DNA from: JAGLOK01 sp963677605
GTDB taxonomy: Bacteria > Bacillota > Clostridia > Christensenellales > UMGS416
Assembly (NCBI GenBank): GCA_963677605.2
Contig: CAXXDX010000003.1
Coordinates: 1-64,000, forward strand
Length of the DNA: 64,000 bases
Direction: 5' to 3'
Shown here: positions 54,011 to 63,060 of the stretch, one piece after another
Position numbering within the stretch: position 1 is the first letter of the stretch
How the letters are laid out: each line of letters begins with the position of its first letter
Program-made: the position numbers and the translations under genes
The notes under the pieces: model-generated
Databases searched by the model: none
The model's input: the letters and a program-made list of their open reading frames with translations, nothing else
Told to the model about the DNA's origin: nothing

Positions 54011-55705
54011 ATGATACGTGAAATGTTAAATATTTTGACGCCAATGAGTGATGGTACTAATCTAGCGTGTAATATATACCGTCCTGACAATGAAAAGCCC
54101 TATCCGGCTATTTTGCTTCGCACTCCATATATTAAAGAAAAGGCAGGTGATGGAGAACTGTTTTCAAATTATAAGGATCTTGCTACAGCTGGTTATAATG
54201 TAATTTTTCAGGATATCCGCGGCACTGGTAGCTCAGAAGGTGTTCTTGATCCAACTGGTGCAAATGAGATAAAAGATGGGTATGATTCCGTTGAATGGAT
54301 AGCAAAACAACATTGGTGTGACGGAAATGTTGGAATGCAGGGATTATCTTTTTTTGGATTTACTCAAATGGCAGCTGCTGAAAATAATCCTCCGCATTTA
54401 AAAGCAATCTGTCCTTTTCAAAATTCAGCGATACATCCTTTAAGTTTATCTAAAGCAATGACATTCAGTAATTATCACTTAGCATGGATATATGAACGGG
54501 TTCTTGAGAATTTAGATAATTGGTATGACGACAAAACTATAAGAAAAAAAGTAAAAGAAAGAATTGAATATTATAAAGAAAACTGGGATTCAGTAATTTC
54601 AAAACTACCTTTATATGATACGCCTGCAGCACGAATTGAAGAAGTACCTCAGCTAGAATCTTATTTGGAACTTATAGAAGGTGTAGAAAATTATGAAAAG
54701 TTTATGGAGCGCACACATCGTCCTATCAAAATTGAAAACATTAATATCCCGATGTTTTTTTTAACTGGTTGGTTTGATGGAGCAAGAGATGGTACTATAG
54801 ATAATTGGAATAAGGCTAAGTTAGGAAAACTACCATCTTCTCATAGAAAACTTATTATCGGACCTTGGCTTCATGGAAGCACCTTATCTTCTAATATAGA
54901 TGGGATAGATTTTGGTGAAGAAAATAGCGGCTATGGAATTAGAATACATGAAACTGTAAAGCAATGGTTTGATTATTGGCTAAAGAATGAACAAAACGGC
55001 ATATTAGATAGTGCACCTATAAACATTTTTGTGCTCGGTGAAAATTATTGGCGCAGCGAGCAAGAATGGCCGCCACTTCGTGCTATTAATACTAAGTATT
55101 ATATACATTCAGGTAAGAATCAAGGGCTACTGAGCACGGAAATGCCTACAGAAGAAGATTATCAAACTTTTGTATACGATCCTAAAAATCCTCTGCCTTC
55201 TAGAGCAAAAGATAATGAAGGCAGAACAATATTTGCTGATACGACATATCAGGAGAAACGTGGCGATGTATTGGTTTATGCAACTGAAAAGCTTAAAGAC
55301 GATTTAGAAGTCGCGGGAATGGTAGAATTTAAATTATTTGCATCAACAGATGCAGTAGACACAGATTTCTTCTGCAGAATATGTGATGTTGATGAAAAAG
55401 GATATGCATTTCCACTATTATCAGGGATTGCAAGGGGAAGATTTAGGGACGGTCATTCTTCTAGCTTGCTTAAACCAAATGAAATCTATCAGTTTTCAAT
55501 AGAACTTGGGAATATATGTGTTGTGATTAAAAAAGGGCACAGGATAAAAGTACATATATCAAGCAGTTTTTATCCTGAGCATGATCCAAATCCGAACACT
55601 GCTGAATTAATTGGTAAAAGTTCTTATTGTATTAAAGCAACCCAAAAAGTTTTCCATGATATTGAACATCCATCCCACTTAATCTTACCAATTATACCTA
55701 AATAA
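54011..55705 (+). CDS. CocE/NonD-family alpha/beta hydrolase (Xaa-Pro dipeptidyl-peptidase-like)
   Basis: 564 residues. N-terminal alpha/beta-hydrolase domain with the nucleophile S113 in GLSFFGFTQ (G-x-S-x-x-G), FQDIRGTGSSEG before it, an acidic residue in LTGWFDGARDG and the His in GPWLHGS; C-terminal jelly-roll domain (EVAGMVEFKLFASTDAVDTDF to HRIKVHISSSFYP) as in cocaine esterase and PepX. Family members cleave esters, acylated antibiotics or N-terminal dipeptides. No signal peptide, so intracellular. AGGAGA lies 7 bases before the ATG. Flanked by two MFS genes in the same direction. Confidence 0.88.
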   Translation: MIREMLNILTPMSDGTNLACNIYRPDNEKPYPAILLRTPYIKEKAGDGELFSNYKDLATAGYNVIFQDIRGTGSSEGVLDPTGANEIKDGYDSVEWIAKQHWCDGNVGMQGLSFFGFTQMAAAENNPPHLKAICPFQNSAIHPLSLSKAMTFSNYHLAWIYERVLENLDNWYDDKTIRKKVKERIEYYKENWDSVISKLPLYDTPAARIEEVPQLESYLELIEGVENYEKFMERTHRPIKIENINIPMFFLTGWFDGARDGTIDNWNKAKLGKLPSSHRKLIIGPWLHGSTLSSNIDGIDFGEENSGYGIRIHETVKQWFDYWLKNEQNGILDSAPINIFVLGENYWRSEQEWPPLRAINTKYYIHSGKNQGLLSTEMPTEEDYQTFVYDPKNPLPSRAKDNEGRTIFADTTYQEKRGDVLVYATEKLKDDLEVAGMVEFKLFASTDAVDTDFFCRICDVDEKGYAFPLLSGIARGRFRDGHSSSLLKPNEIYQFSIELGNICVVIKKGHRIKVHISSSFYPEHDPNPNTAELIGKSSYCIKATQKVFHDIEHPSHLILPIIPK

Positions 55706-55834
55706 TAAATTATTGTAGTGCTTGATATACTAATATATAAGATGAGGATATACTTCATTACGACTATGAAAACAGAGTTATTTATTGATATAGAATAAGA
55801 TTTATTAATAATTTTTATGGGAATAGGTGTGCGT

Positions 55835-57034
55835 ATGGAATCCGTAATAAAAAAAGACCTAAAAATATGGAATAAAGACTTTATAGTATTGATTAGTGTC
55901 AGTATGTTTGCATTCATTAACCTTGTAATGATACTAACAAGTATAGCGAAATATGTTACATTTCTAGGGGGTAACGAAATGCAAGCGGGACTTATTGCAG
56001 GAGTGTTCAGCATTACTTCACTAGTGACACGGCCTCTTGCAGGGAACCTAATAGATAGATTTAATAAAAAGCTTATCTATGCTAGTGCACTAATAATAGT
56101 AGCTATAGCTACTTTCTGCTATAGTATTACAACCGATATCAAAGTTATCATACTTATTAGGTTAATACATGGCTTTGGTTGGGCATTTATTGCTACTGTA
56201 GGATTAACTATGGCAAGTAATACAGCACCAGAAGAGAAGCTGAGTCAAACAATAGGGATATATGGATTGTCCATAGTTGTAGCTATGGCTATAGCACCAA
56301 ATATTGCCCTATATATAACTACACACTTTGGGTATAATTTTATGTTTATAACGTCATCATTTTTAACTGTATGTGCAATGATAATGCTTATATTTGTAAA
56401 ACAACCACCAAAAATTCTAGAAACCGCAGATAACAATTCTATAATAAAACCAAAATTTAGTTTAGGTAAGATAATATCAATTAAAGCCTTGACACCTATG
56501 CTGATACTTGTATTTTCCGGTATGGCATATAGTTCTATGACAACATTTGTAAACGCATATGGATATGATTATCGTGGTATTGAAAATCCAGGTGTATTTT
56601 TCACCGCTTACGCTATAATGCTTCTTTTAGTAAGGCCTCTTAGTGGTAAACTAGCAGATATTAAGGGAGAAAAGTATATAATTTTCCCAGGAACTATAGC
56701 GTTTATCAGCTCTCTTATAGTAATAAGCCAAGCTACATCCGTTTTCGGCTTTATTATAGCAGGACTATTAACTGGAGTAGGTTATGGAGCTATCTATCCT
56801 ACTATGATGTCTCTTGCTTTTAAGCGTGTACCATCACATCAGCGTGGCATTGCAAGCAGCACTACATCAATGGGTATTGATATCGGAATCGGAGGGGGAG
56901 CAGCTATTGCTGGGAAGCTGGTTTCAACAGTAGGATACAGCATTATGTTTCTGCTCTTTATCGTAGCGATTATTATATCTTGCATTATATTTATCATTGA
57001 TCAATCAAAAAAAGATAAAAGTAGCACACTATAA
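55835..57034 (+). CDS. Major facilitator superfamily transporter, paralogue of the protein from 52736
   Basis: 399 residues from the ATG at 55835 (AGGTG 5 bases ahead); an in-frame ATG at 55817 has no binding site. Twelve hydrophobic segments; TRPLAGNLIDRFNKK after helix 2, RLIHGFGWAFIATVG at helix 4, RPLSGKLADIKGEKY in the central loop, RGIASSTTSMGIDIGIGGG at helix 11. It shares its layout and several phrases with the carrier at 52736 and probably derives from the same duplication. Separated from the hydrolase gene by about 130 bases. Confidence 0.85.
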   Translation: MESVIKKDLKIWNKDFIVLISVSMFAFINLVMILTSIAKYVTFLGGNEMQAGLIAGVFSITSLVTRPLAGNLIDRFNKKLIYASALIIVAIATFCYSITTDIKVIILIRLIHGFGWAFIATVGLTMASNTAPEEKLSQTIGIYGLSIVVAMAIAPNIALYITTHFGYNFMFITSSFLTVCAMIMLIFVKQPPKILETADNNSIIKPKFSLGKIISIKALTPMLILVFSGMAYSSMTTFVNAYGYDYRGIENPGVFFTAYAIMLLLVRPLSGKLADIKGEKYIIFPGTIAFISSLIVISQATSVFGFIIAGLLTGVGYGAIYPTMMSLAFKRVPSHQRGIASSTTSMGIDIGIGGGAAIAGKLVSTVGYSIMFLLFIVAIIISCIIFIIDQSKKDKSSTL

Positions 57035-57360
57035 TAGATTGGCAAGAAGCAAATATGATTAAGATACTGTTTTCAATTTTTACTTTACAAATCAAGTATA
57101 GCTTACATTAGTTAGGATTTAGAAATCAAAATTTGTTTAGTGGGAGTATCGGAGCGAATGTTTGTTACTGGATTTAGTTATGATATTACTAGCAGTCATA
57201 TAAATATTATACGACTTAATACAAAGTAAACAGAAACGCATAACTGTACATAGCTTACTATTATCCTAAATGTATGAGACAAATTGTAAGAACGAGAGAT
57301 GTTACCAATATAATAGTTTTCATTAAGGTGATTTGAATCAATTAATTTGTTATAAAGATA
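57035..57360. other. Gene-free intergenic stretch before the second control repeat
   Basis: No credible reading frame, RNA or hairpin terminator recognised. Confidence 0.4.
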
Positions 57361-57389
57361 TTGACTATAATATATTAATCTGATATATT
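57361..57389 (+). promoter_or_regulatory. Sigma-A promoter within the duplicated control segment, copy B
   Basis: TTGACT (57361-57366), 17-base spacer, TATATT (57384-57389). The directly repeated CTGATATA crosses the -10 box as in copy A. The perfect inverted repeat TTCAAC-T-GTTGAA follows at about 57410-57422, well placed for a repressor site just after the transcription start. Confidence 0.65.
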
Positions 57390-57441
57390 ACTGATATACA
57401 ATTGAAACATTCAACTGTTGAAATAATCAACATAATTGATA
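57361..57441 (+). repeat. Copy B of the 80-bp intergenic repeat carrying a promoter
   Basis: Partner of 52409-52490. Ends about 155 bases before the MATE start codon. Confidence 0.8.
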
Positions 57442-57596
57442 TGTAGTCAACAAAACTGTCTAGTAAAGGCTTTTTGCACGTAATTAGACAATAATCTTAA
57501 TTACAGTTCTTATAGTATTTATAATGGAATAATTAATCTTGATTATCTATTAAAATACTAGATTTGATTAATTGCTTATTTCATGAAGGAGTAGTT

Positions 57597-58961
57597 TTGC
57601 AAAGAAAATCAATGATTAATGATCTGACTGAAGGAAACGTGGGCAAAACACTCATAACGTTTTCTATTCCGTTTATGCTATCGAATCTTTTGCAGATTGC
57701 CTACAACATAACGGATATGATCATTGTAGGTCAATATGTAGGAAGCACAGGTCTTGCGGCTGTATCGGTAGGCGGAGATATAATGCATCTTTTTTTAATG
57801 ATTGGCATGGGCTTTTCTATGGCGGGGCAAATTCTTATATCGCAATCTATTGGTAAGCATAATGAAGAATATGTGAAAAAGACTATAGGTGTGATGTTCA
57901 CATTCATAAGCTTGCTGGCGGCCACCTCTACTGTTTTGGGTATCTTTATCAATGATTGGCTTTTAGATATAATGAACGTTCCTGTAGAATCATATGTACA
58001 GGCTAAAGAGTATAGTTTTGTTTGTTATTTGGGCATGATATTTATGTTTGGCTATAACATAGTTTCTTCTATCCTTAGGGGTATGGGGGATTCTAAGCGG
58101 CCATTTATAATAATAGCTGTGGCAACATCTTTAAATCTTGTATTTGATCTTATACTGGTTGCGGTATTTGATATGGGGCCAAAAGGAGCCGCTATCGCTA
58201 CTGTTTCAGGTCAAGGTATAAGTTTTATGGGTTCAATTGTATATCTTTATATCAAAAGGAGTCAGTTCGGTTTTGATTTCAAACTCAGTAGTTTCAAAAT
58301 AGATGTTAGGATTTTAAAGGCACTTGTGAGACTTGGGATACCTCTTGCACTTCAGCATGGCGCGATAGTAATTTCAAAAATGTTTGTTAATTCTTCAATA
58401 AACTTTTATGGAGTTACTGCTGCTGCGGTAAATGGAGTAGGTGCTAGGATAAGACAGATATCTTTTGTGGTTTGTAATGCGTTGGGTATGGCGGGCACAT
58501 CAATGATAGGGCAAAACTTTGGAGCGAATAAGAAAAAAAGAATTACTAGAATTATTTATGTGAGTATGACAATAGGTGTTATATTCTCAGCTGTGCTATC
58601 TGTTGTGATTTTGATATTCCCAGAACAGATATTTAGCGTTTTTAATAATGATCCAGAAGTACTGGAAATGTCCCATATTTATTCAGTAATTGCAGTGCTT
58701 GGCTTTTCTGCAGCAGCTTTGCGTAGCCCAATGATGGCGCTTATCAATGGGCTGGGCAATACTAAGCTTTCTATGATTCTAGGGCTTCTTGACGGAGTTG
58801 TAGCAAGGGTAGGGCTCGCTATTTTGATGGGTACGACATTTGGCATGGGTATAAAGGGATTCTGGTATGGTGATGCTTTTGCTGGATTTATCCCTTTTAT
58901 AATCGGAGGCATTTACTTCTGGTCGGGGATATGGAAGAAAAGGAAACTTGCTGTTGACTAA
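57597..58961 (+). CDS. MATE-family multidrug efflux transporter
   Basis: 454 residues from the TTG at 57597, placed by AAGGAG 5 bases ahead; an ATG five codons later is an alternative. Twelve hydrophobic segments in two similar halves: MLSNLLQIAYNITDMIIVGQYVG in helix 1 and PLALQHGAIVISKMFVNSSINFYG in helix 7, both typical of the NorM/DinF-like MATE group of Firmicutes. Such proteins export cationic compounds using a sodium or proton gradient. The promoter is the duplicated segment at 57361. 35 bases before the first carboxylesterase, so probably co-transcribed with both esterases. Confidence 0.9.
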   Translation: MQRKSMINDLTEGNVGKTLITFSIPFMLSNLLQIAYNITDMIIVGQYVGSTGLAAVSVGGDIMHLFLMIGMGFSMAGQILISQSIGKHNEEYVKKTIGVMFTFISLLAATSTVLGIFINDWLLDIMNVPVESYVQAKEYSFVCYLGMIFMFGYNIVSSILRGMGDSKRPFIIIAVATSLNLVFDLILVAVFDMGPKGAAIATVSGQGISFMGSIVYLYIKRSQFGFDFKLSSFKIDVRILKALVRLGIPLALQHGAIVISKMFVNSSINFYGVTAAAVNGVGARIRQISFVVCNALGMAGTSMIGQNFGANKKKRITRIIYVSMTIGVIFSAVLSVVILIFPEQIFSVFNNDPEVLEMSHIYSVIAVLGFSAAALRSPMMALINGLGNTKLSMILGLLDGVVARVGLAILMGTTFGMGIKGFWYGDAFAGFIPFIIGGIYFWSGIWKKRKLAVD

Positions 58962-58996
58962 AACAGCTAACATAAGAAGGAGGAGAGAAGTAGAAA

Positions 58997-60577
58997 ATGT
59001 TCAAACCACTTACACCAAAAACATTAGAAATTGTTGAAACTAAAAATGGCAGACTAAGAGGATTTAAGCAAAGGGATATATATAATTTCCTGGGTGTTCA
59101 GTACGGCGACTGCGAAAGATGGCAGACAGCTACTATGGTGCAGCCGTGGAAGGGAATAAAAAATGCGCTTCAGTTTGGGAATCGTTCGTTTCCTGCAGGG
59201 CCTTTTACACCTTGGGATACTTGTGGAGTAGCACATGAAGCATATGCATACAGTGAGGATTGTCTTAACGTAAATATTTGGACAACGTCTATTGAAAAGA
59301 CGGCTAAAAAACCTGTAATGGTATGGATGCATGGCGGTGGTTTTGCTACAGGATCCGCTATGGAAATGCAAGCACATGATGGAGAGAACTTGTCTAGATT
59401 TGGAGATGTTGTAGTGGTTGGGATAAATCACAGATTGAATGTGTTCGGTTTCTTGGATATGTCCAAATTCGGTGAAAAGTATGAAAATTCAGGGAATTGT
59501 GGGATATCAGATCTTGTTCTTGCACTTCAATGGGTACACGACAACATAGAATCATTCGGGGGAGATCCGGATAACGTATTGATATTTGGTCAGTCGGGTG
59601 GCGGACAGAAAGTTACTTGTATGCTTCAGTGTCCTGACGCAGACGGTTTGTTTCATAAGGCTGTGATACAGTCTGGTGTGCAGCCATATGTAATGGGAGC
59701 AGATCCTATTATAAAAGAAGATTCTGACAGGTCGGATGCTATTGTTGATCTATTACTTAAAAAATGTGAAACCGAATCACTTAATACACTTGAAGAACTC
59801 ACACCCGAGGAACTTTTAGATACCTATTATTCTATTGTACCTGAACTCAAATCAAAAGGATTTGACGAAAGATGGTGGACTGCAATAACCAGTGATTATT
59901 ATGTCGGTTATCCTTATGTGGTAGGCTTCACAGAACATGCTAAAACTATTCCTGTAATGATAGGATGCACACTATCTGAAATGCCTCTTATGCGAATATT
60001 CAATAAGAATGACTATACTAAACAACAACAAATAAAAATAGTTAAGGAAGCATTTCCAGAGCAAGATGCAGATAAGCTTATAGAGCTTTTTGTCAAAGCG
60101 TGGCCGAACAAAAGCATTACTGATGCGATAGAAATGTCGGGCAGCATGGATGTACGAGCATCTGTAATAAGATTTTCTGATTTAAGAGCTGAGACATGCA
60201 GCGCACCTACCTATACATATATGTTTGCACACGATTTCCCACAAGATGGTGGAAGAAGTCCATGGCACTGTGCAGAACTGCCTATTATATTTCATAATTC
60301 AGCTTTATATCCTAAGGATTTTCACACTGGTCTGCTTGAAGGGCTGGAAAATGCAATGAGTGGAAGCTGGGTAGCATTTGCACACAATTCTAATCCGAAT
60401 AATAAGTATCTTGATGTAAAATGGCCAGAATATAAAAAAGACGAATGTGCGACCATGATATTTGATGACGAATGTGAAGTGAAGAAGGATTTTGACAGGG
60501 AGCTTGTAACTGTAAGAAGAAAAATGCAACTATCAATAAATGATAAGTATACTAAATTCACACAACTTGTTAATTAA
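58997..60577 (+). CDS. Type-B carboxylesterase (first of a tandem pair)
   Basis: 526 residues, no signal peptide. Oxyanion-hole motif HGGGF (112-116), nucleophile S200 in GQSGGG (GESAGG in most of the family), the EDCLNVNIW block typical of type-B esterases, and a catalytic His probably in PWHCAELPIIF. Acts on carboxylic esters; in this setting it might release acyl or feruloyl groups, or detoxify an ester imported or exported by the neighbouring carriers (inference). GGAGAG lies ahead of the ATG. The next gene is a close duplicate. Confidence 0.9.
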   Translation: MFKPLTPKTLEIVETKNGRLRGFKQRDIYNFLGVQYGDCERWQTATMVQPWKGIKNALQFGNRSFPAGPFTPWDTCGVAHEAYAYSEDCLNVNIWTTSIEKTAKKPVMVWMHGGGFATGSAMEMQAHDGENLSRFGDVVVVGINHRLNVFGFLDMSKFGEKYENSGNCGISDLVLALQWVHDNIESFGGDPDNVLIFGQSGGGQKVTCMLQCPDADGLFHKAVIQSGVQPYVMGADPIIKEDSDRSDAIVDLLLKKCETESLNTLEELTPEELLDTYYSIVPELKSKGFDERWWTAITSDYYVGYPYVVGFTEHAKTIPVMIGCTLSEMPLMRIFNKNDYTKQQQIKIVKEAFPEQDADKLIELFVKAWPNKSITDAIEMSGSMDVRASVIRFSDLRAETCSAPTYTYMFAHDFPQDGGRSPWHCAELPIIFHNSALYPKDFHTGLLEGLENAMSGSWVAFAHNSNPNNKYLDVKWPEYKKDECATMIFDDECEVKKDFDRELVTVRRKMQLSINDKYTKFTQLVN

Positions 60578-60599
60578 CATAAAGGAAAGGAGCTATAAA

Positions 60600-62168
60600 A
60601 TGATTAAACCACTAACACCTAAAACATTAGAAATCGTGGAAACTACTAACGGTAAACTAAGAGGATTCAAACAAAGAGACATATATAATTTTCTGGGAGT
60701 CCAGTATGGAGACAACAAGCGCTGGCAAACTGCTACGATGGTGAAACCATGGAAGGGAATAAAAAATGCGTTGCAGTTTGGAAATCGTGCATTTCCGGCG
60801 AGTGGATTCACTCCATGGGATAGCTGTGGTGTTGCTCATGAGGCATATCCGTATGATGAAGATTGCCTGAACTTAAATATCTGGACATCTTCAATAGATA
60901 AAAAAGCAAAAAAACCTGTTATGGTATGGATACATGGTGGAGGATTTGCTACTGGATCTGCAATGGAAATGCAGGCACACGATGGTGAAAATCTATCCAG
61001 ATTTGGCGATGTTGTAGTTGTCGGGCTAAATCACAGATTAAATATATTTGGATTCTTTGATGTTTCAAAGTTCGGAGATAAGTATAAAAACTCAGCTAAT
61101 GCAGGTATGTCGGACCTTGTACTTGCGCTTAAATGGGTAAAAGAAAATATTAAAGCTTTTGGTGGTGATCCTGATAATGTGTTGATATACGGCCAATCTG
61201 GAGGTGGAGGAAAAGTAGGTGCACTTATGCAGATTCCTGAAGCAGATGGGCTTTTTCACAAAGCTGTTATTATGTCTGGTGTTATAAGACTTCCTTCAGA
61301 TACAGATCATGTGGAAGAAAGCAATGATTACTCCAACATGATACTGGAAAAACTGCTCAAGAAATTTGATACGGATAATCTGGAAGTGCTTGAAACACTT
61401 GAGCCGGAAGAACTCCTGGAGGCTTTCCATGAAGTCGCGGGAGGTCGTAACTTCTCAATCATGGGATGGCGCCCAATAGCGAACGAATGGTATCTCGGAA
61501 GCGCATTGAATGTCGGAATCACAGAGCATGCAAAAACAGTTCCCGTTATGATTGGAAGCGTGATTTCAGAGATGCCGCTTATGAGAATATTCAATAAGCA
61601 CGATTATACTCAAGAAGAGCAGATAGAAATAGTAAAAGAATGTTTTCCTGGTCAAGATGTAGAAAAGCTTATTTCTCTATTCCAACAAGCATGGCCAAAT
61701 AAATGCATAACCGATGTAATAGAGATTGCGGGTAATGGCCTTTTCCGACCGGGAGATATAGAGTTCGCCGACCTTAGAGCGAAAACTGCAAGTGCTCCGA
61801 CATATGTATATGTATTTGGGCATGATTTTCCACAGAACGGCGGCAGAGGAGCGTGGCACTGTTCGGATATTCCAATTGTGTTCCATAACTCAGCGATGTA
61901 TCCTGAAAATTTCCATGATGGACTTCTTGATGGTCTTGAAGATACAATAAGCGGTAGCTGGGCTGCGTTTGCTCACAATTCAGATCCTAATAATAAATAT
62001 CTAAAGGTGAAATGGCCACCTTATAAAACGGATGAATGTGCTACTTTGATTTTTGACAACGAATGCGAAGTTAAAAACGATTTCGACAGAGAGCTTGTAA
62101 CACTCAGAGCACAAATGAAGCTGGAAGTAAAGGAAAAGTATACAAAATTCAAACAGCTAATTAACTAG
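60600..62168 (+). CDS. Type-B carboxylesterase (second of a tandem pair)
   Basis: 522 residues from the ATG at 60600, with AAGGAG 8 bases ahead; the longer frame from 60540 runs back into the preceding gene. It matches the previous protein residue for residue over long stretches (for example AMEMQAHDGENLSRFGDVVV) and keeps HGGGF (112-116) and S200 in GQSGGG. The two differ most in the lid region at about residues 205-300, where GQKVTCMLQCPDA becomes GGKVGALMQIPEA, so substrate range may have diverged. Tandem gene duplication. A hairpin follows at 62272. Confidence 0.9.
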   Translation: MIKPLTPKTLEIVETTNGKLRGFKQRDIYNFLGVQYGDNKRWQTATMVKPWKGIKNALQFGNRAFPASGFTPWDSCGVAHEAYPYDEDCLNLNIWTSSIDKKAKKPVMVWIHGGGFATGSAMEMQAHDGENLSRFGDVVVVGLNHRLNIFGFFDVSKFGDKYKNSANAGMSDLVLALKWVKENIKAFGGDPDNVLIYGQSGGGGKVGALMQIPEADGLFHKAVIMSGVIRLPSDTDHVEESNDYSNMILEKLLKKFDTDNLEVLETLEPEELLEAFHEVAGGRNFSIMGWRPIANEWYLGSALNVGITEHAKTVPVMIGSVISEMPLMRIFNKHDYTQEEQIEIVKECFPGQDVEKLISLFQQAWPNKCITDVIEIAGNGLFRPGDIEFADLRAKTASAPTYVYVFGHDFPQNGGRGAWHCSDIPIVFHNSAMYPENFHDGLLDGLEDTISGSWAAFAHNSDPNNKYLKVKWPPYKTDECATLIFDNECEVKNDFDRELVTLRAQMKLEVKEKYTKFKQLIN

Positions 62169-62613
62169 AGATAAAATACTTGCGGCCAAAGAAATAAAGC
62201 AGCTGGTATTTGAAATGATTGAAGGTATGGATAACTTTTATAGTATAGTTAACTTAAGAACGACAACAACATATTGCAGTTTACAAAAACAGTAAACTGC
62301 AATAATTACTATATTATTTATTTATACGGTCTGACACAACTTTTAGAAATACTAAGATTGTTGGAGTATATGGTGCAATAGATAGAATTAAAGTAGAACA
62401 ATAAATGCACTATTTTACGTGGTATGATGGATTAATAAAGAACACTGAAAATAGTATTGTTTCAGGTTTATAGAAAGACAATAAAGAAAATGATTCTTTG
62501 GATGAAATCACCAGCATTTAAGATAAGAATATTATTGAACTGAAAATTAAATGAAAGTATTATAATATAAAATCTGAAGTTTAATACTATCTAACAGGCT
62601 ATAATGAGTATCG
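62169..62613. other. Intergenic region between convergent units
   Basis: Only the hairpin at 62272-62304 is recognised. Short open stretches (for example EIKQLVFEMIEGMDNFY just after the esterase stop) suggest decayed coding sequence, but none is identifiable. Confidence 0.4.
62272..62304. terminator. Hairpin between the esterase and MarR genes
   Basis: Perfect 13-bp stem TATTGCAGTTTAC / GTAAACTGCAATA with a seven-base loop. It lies about 100 bases past the esterase gene and between convergent units, as expected of a terminator, although the T tract is only moderate. Confidence 0.6.
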
Positions 62614-63060
62614 TTATATATTTTTTGAAATAACATTATTGAGCATGAGTTCCAGATGATCAGACATCTTCTGTTGATCAATCGGATTAATGCCCACTGT
62701 TGCCCAATCGTGCCATTCATCTAATGCACCTTGTATCACGGGCATTAGTTCCTTTCCAGTGTCTGTTAGATATAATTCGTTTTCTCTTCTATTTGTTTGA
62801 GATTGTTTTCTATATATATAACCTAAGGTTTCAAGTTTCCTGCATTTTCGTGCGATGTCGCTTTTATCTATGCCTAAAAACTCGACCAGTGCATCTTGAT
62901 TGGTACCTATATGTCTGAATAAATATAAAATAATAAGGTACATCGGACCTTGAAGTTTATATGGTTTGAAACGCTCATTCAAAAAACGTTTTCTCAAACG
63001 TTCAAAGCGTGCTATATAGCGTACTATGTTTTTTGATAATTCTTGTTTTGTTTCACTCAT
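62614..63060 (-). CDS. MarR-family transcriptional regulator
   Basis: 148 residues with the MarR winged helix: LIILYLFRHIGTNQDALVEFLGIDKSDIARKCRKLETLGYI (recognition part about residues 45-82) and a wing QTNRRENELYLT. Its ATG overlaps the stop codon of the MATE gene upstream on the minus strand (TAATG, one shared base), so the two are co-translated. MarR proteins bind short inverted repeats and usually repress an efflux pump until a phenolic or toxic ligand binds. The inverted repeats in the two duplicated promoter segments (52409 and 57361) are candidate targets. Confidence 0.92.
   Translation of the reverse strand: MSETKQELSKNIVRYIARFERLRKRFLNERFKPYKLQGPMYLIILYLFRHIGTNQDALVEFLGIDKSDIARKCRKLETLGYIYRKQSQTNRRENELYLTDTGKELMPVIQGALDEWHDWATVGINPIDQQKMSDHLELMLNNVISKNI

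Noticed and set aside
57442..57596. Riboswitch or T-box in the leader of the MATE gene
   Set aside because: No T-box motif, no recognisable aptamer pairing and no terminator hairpin seen before the start codon.
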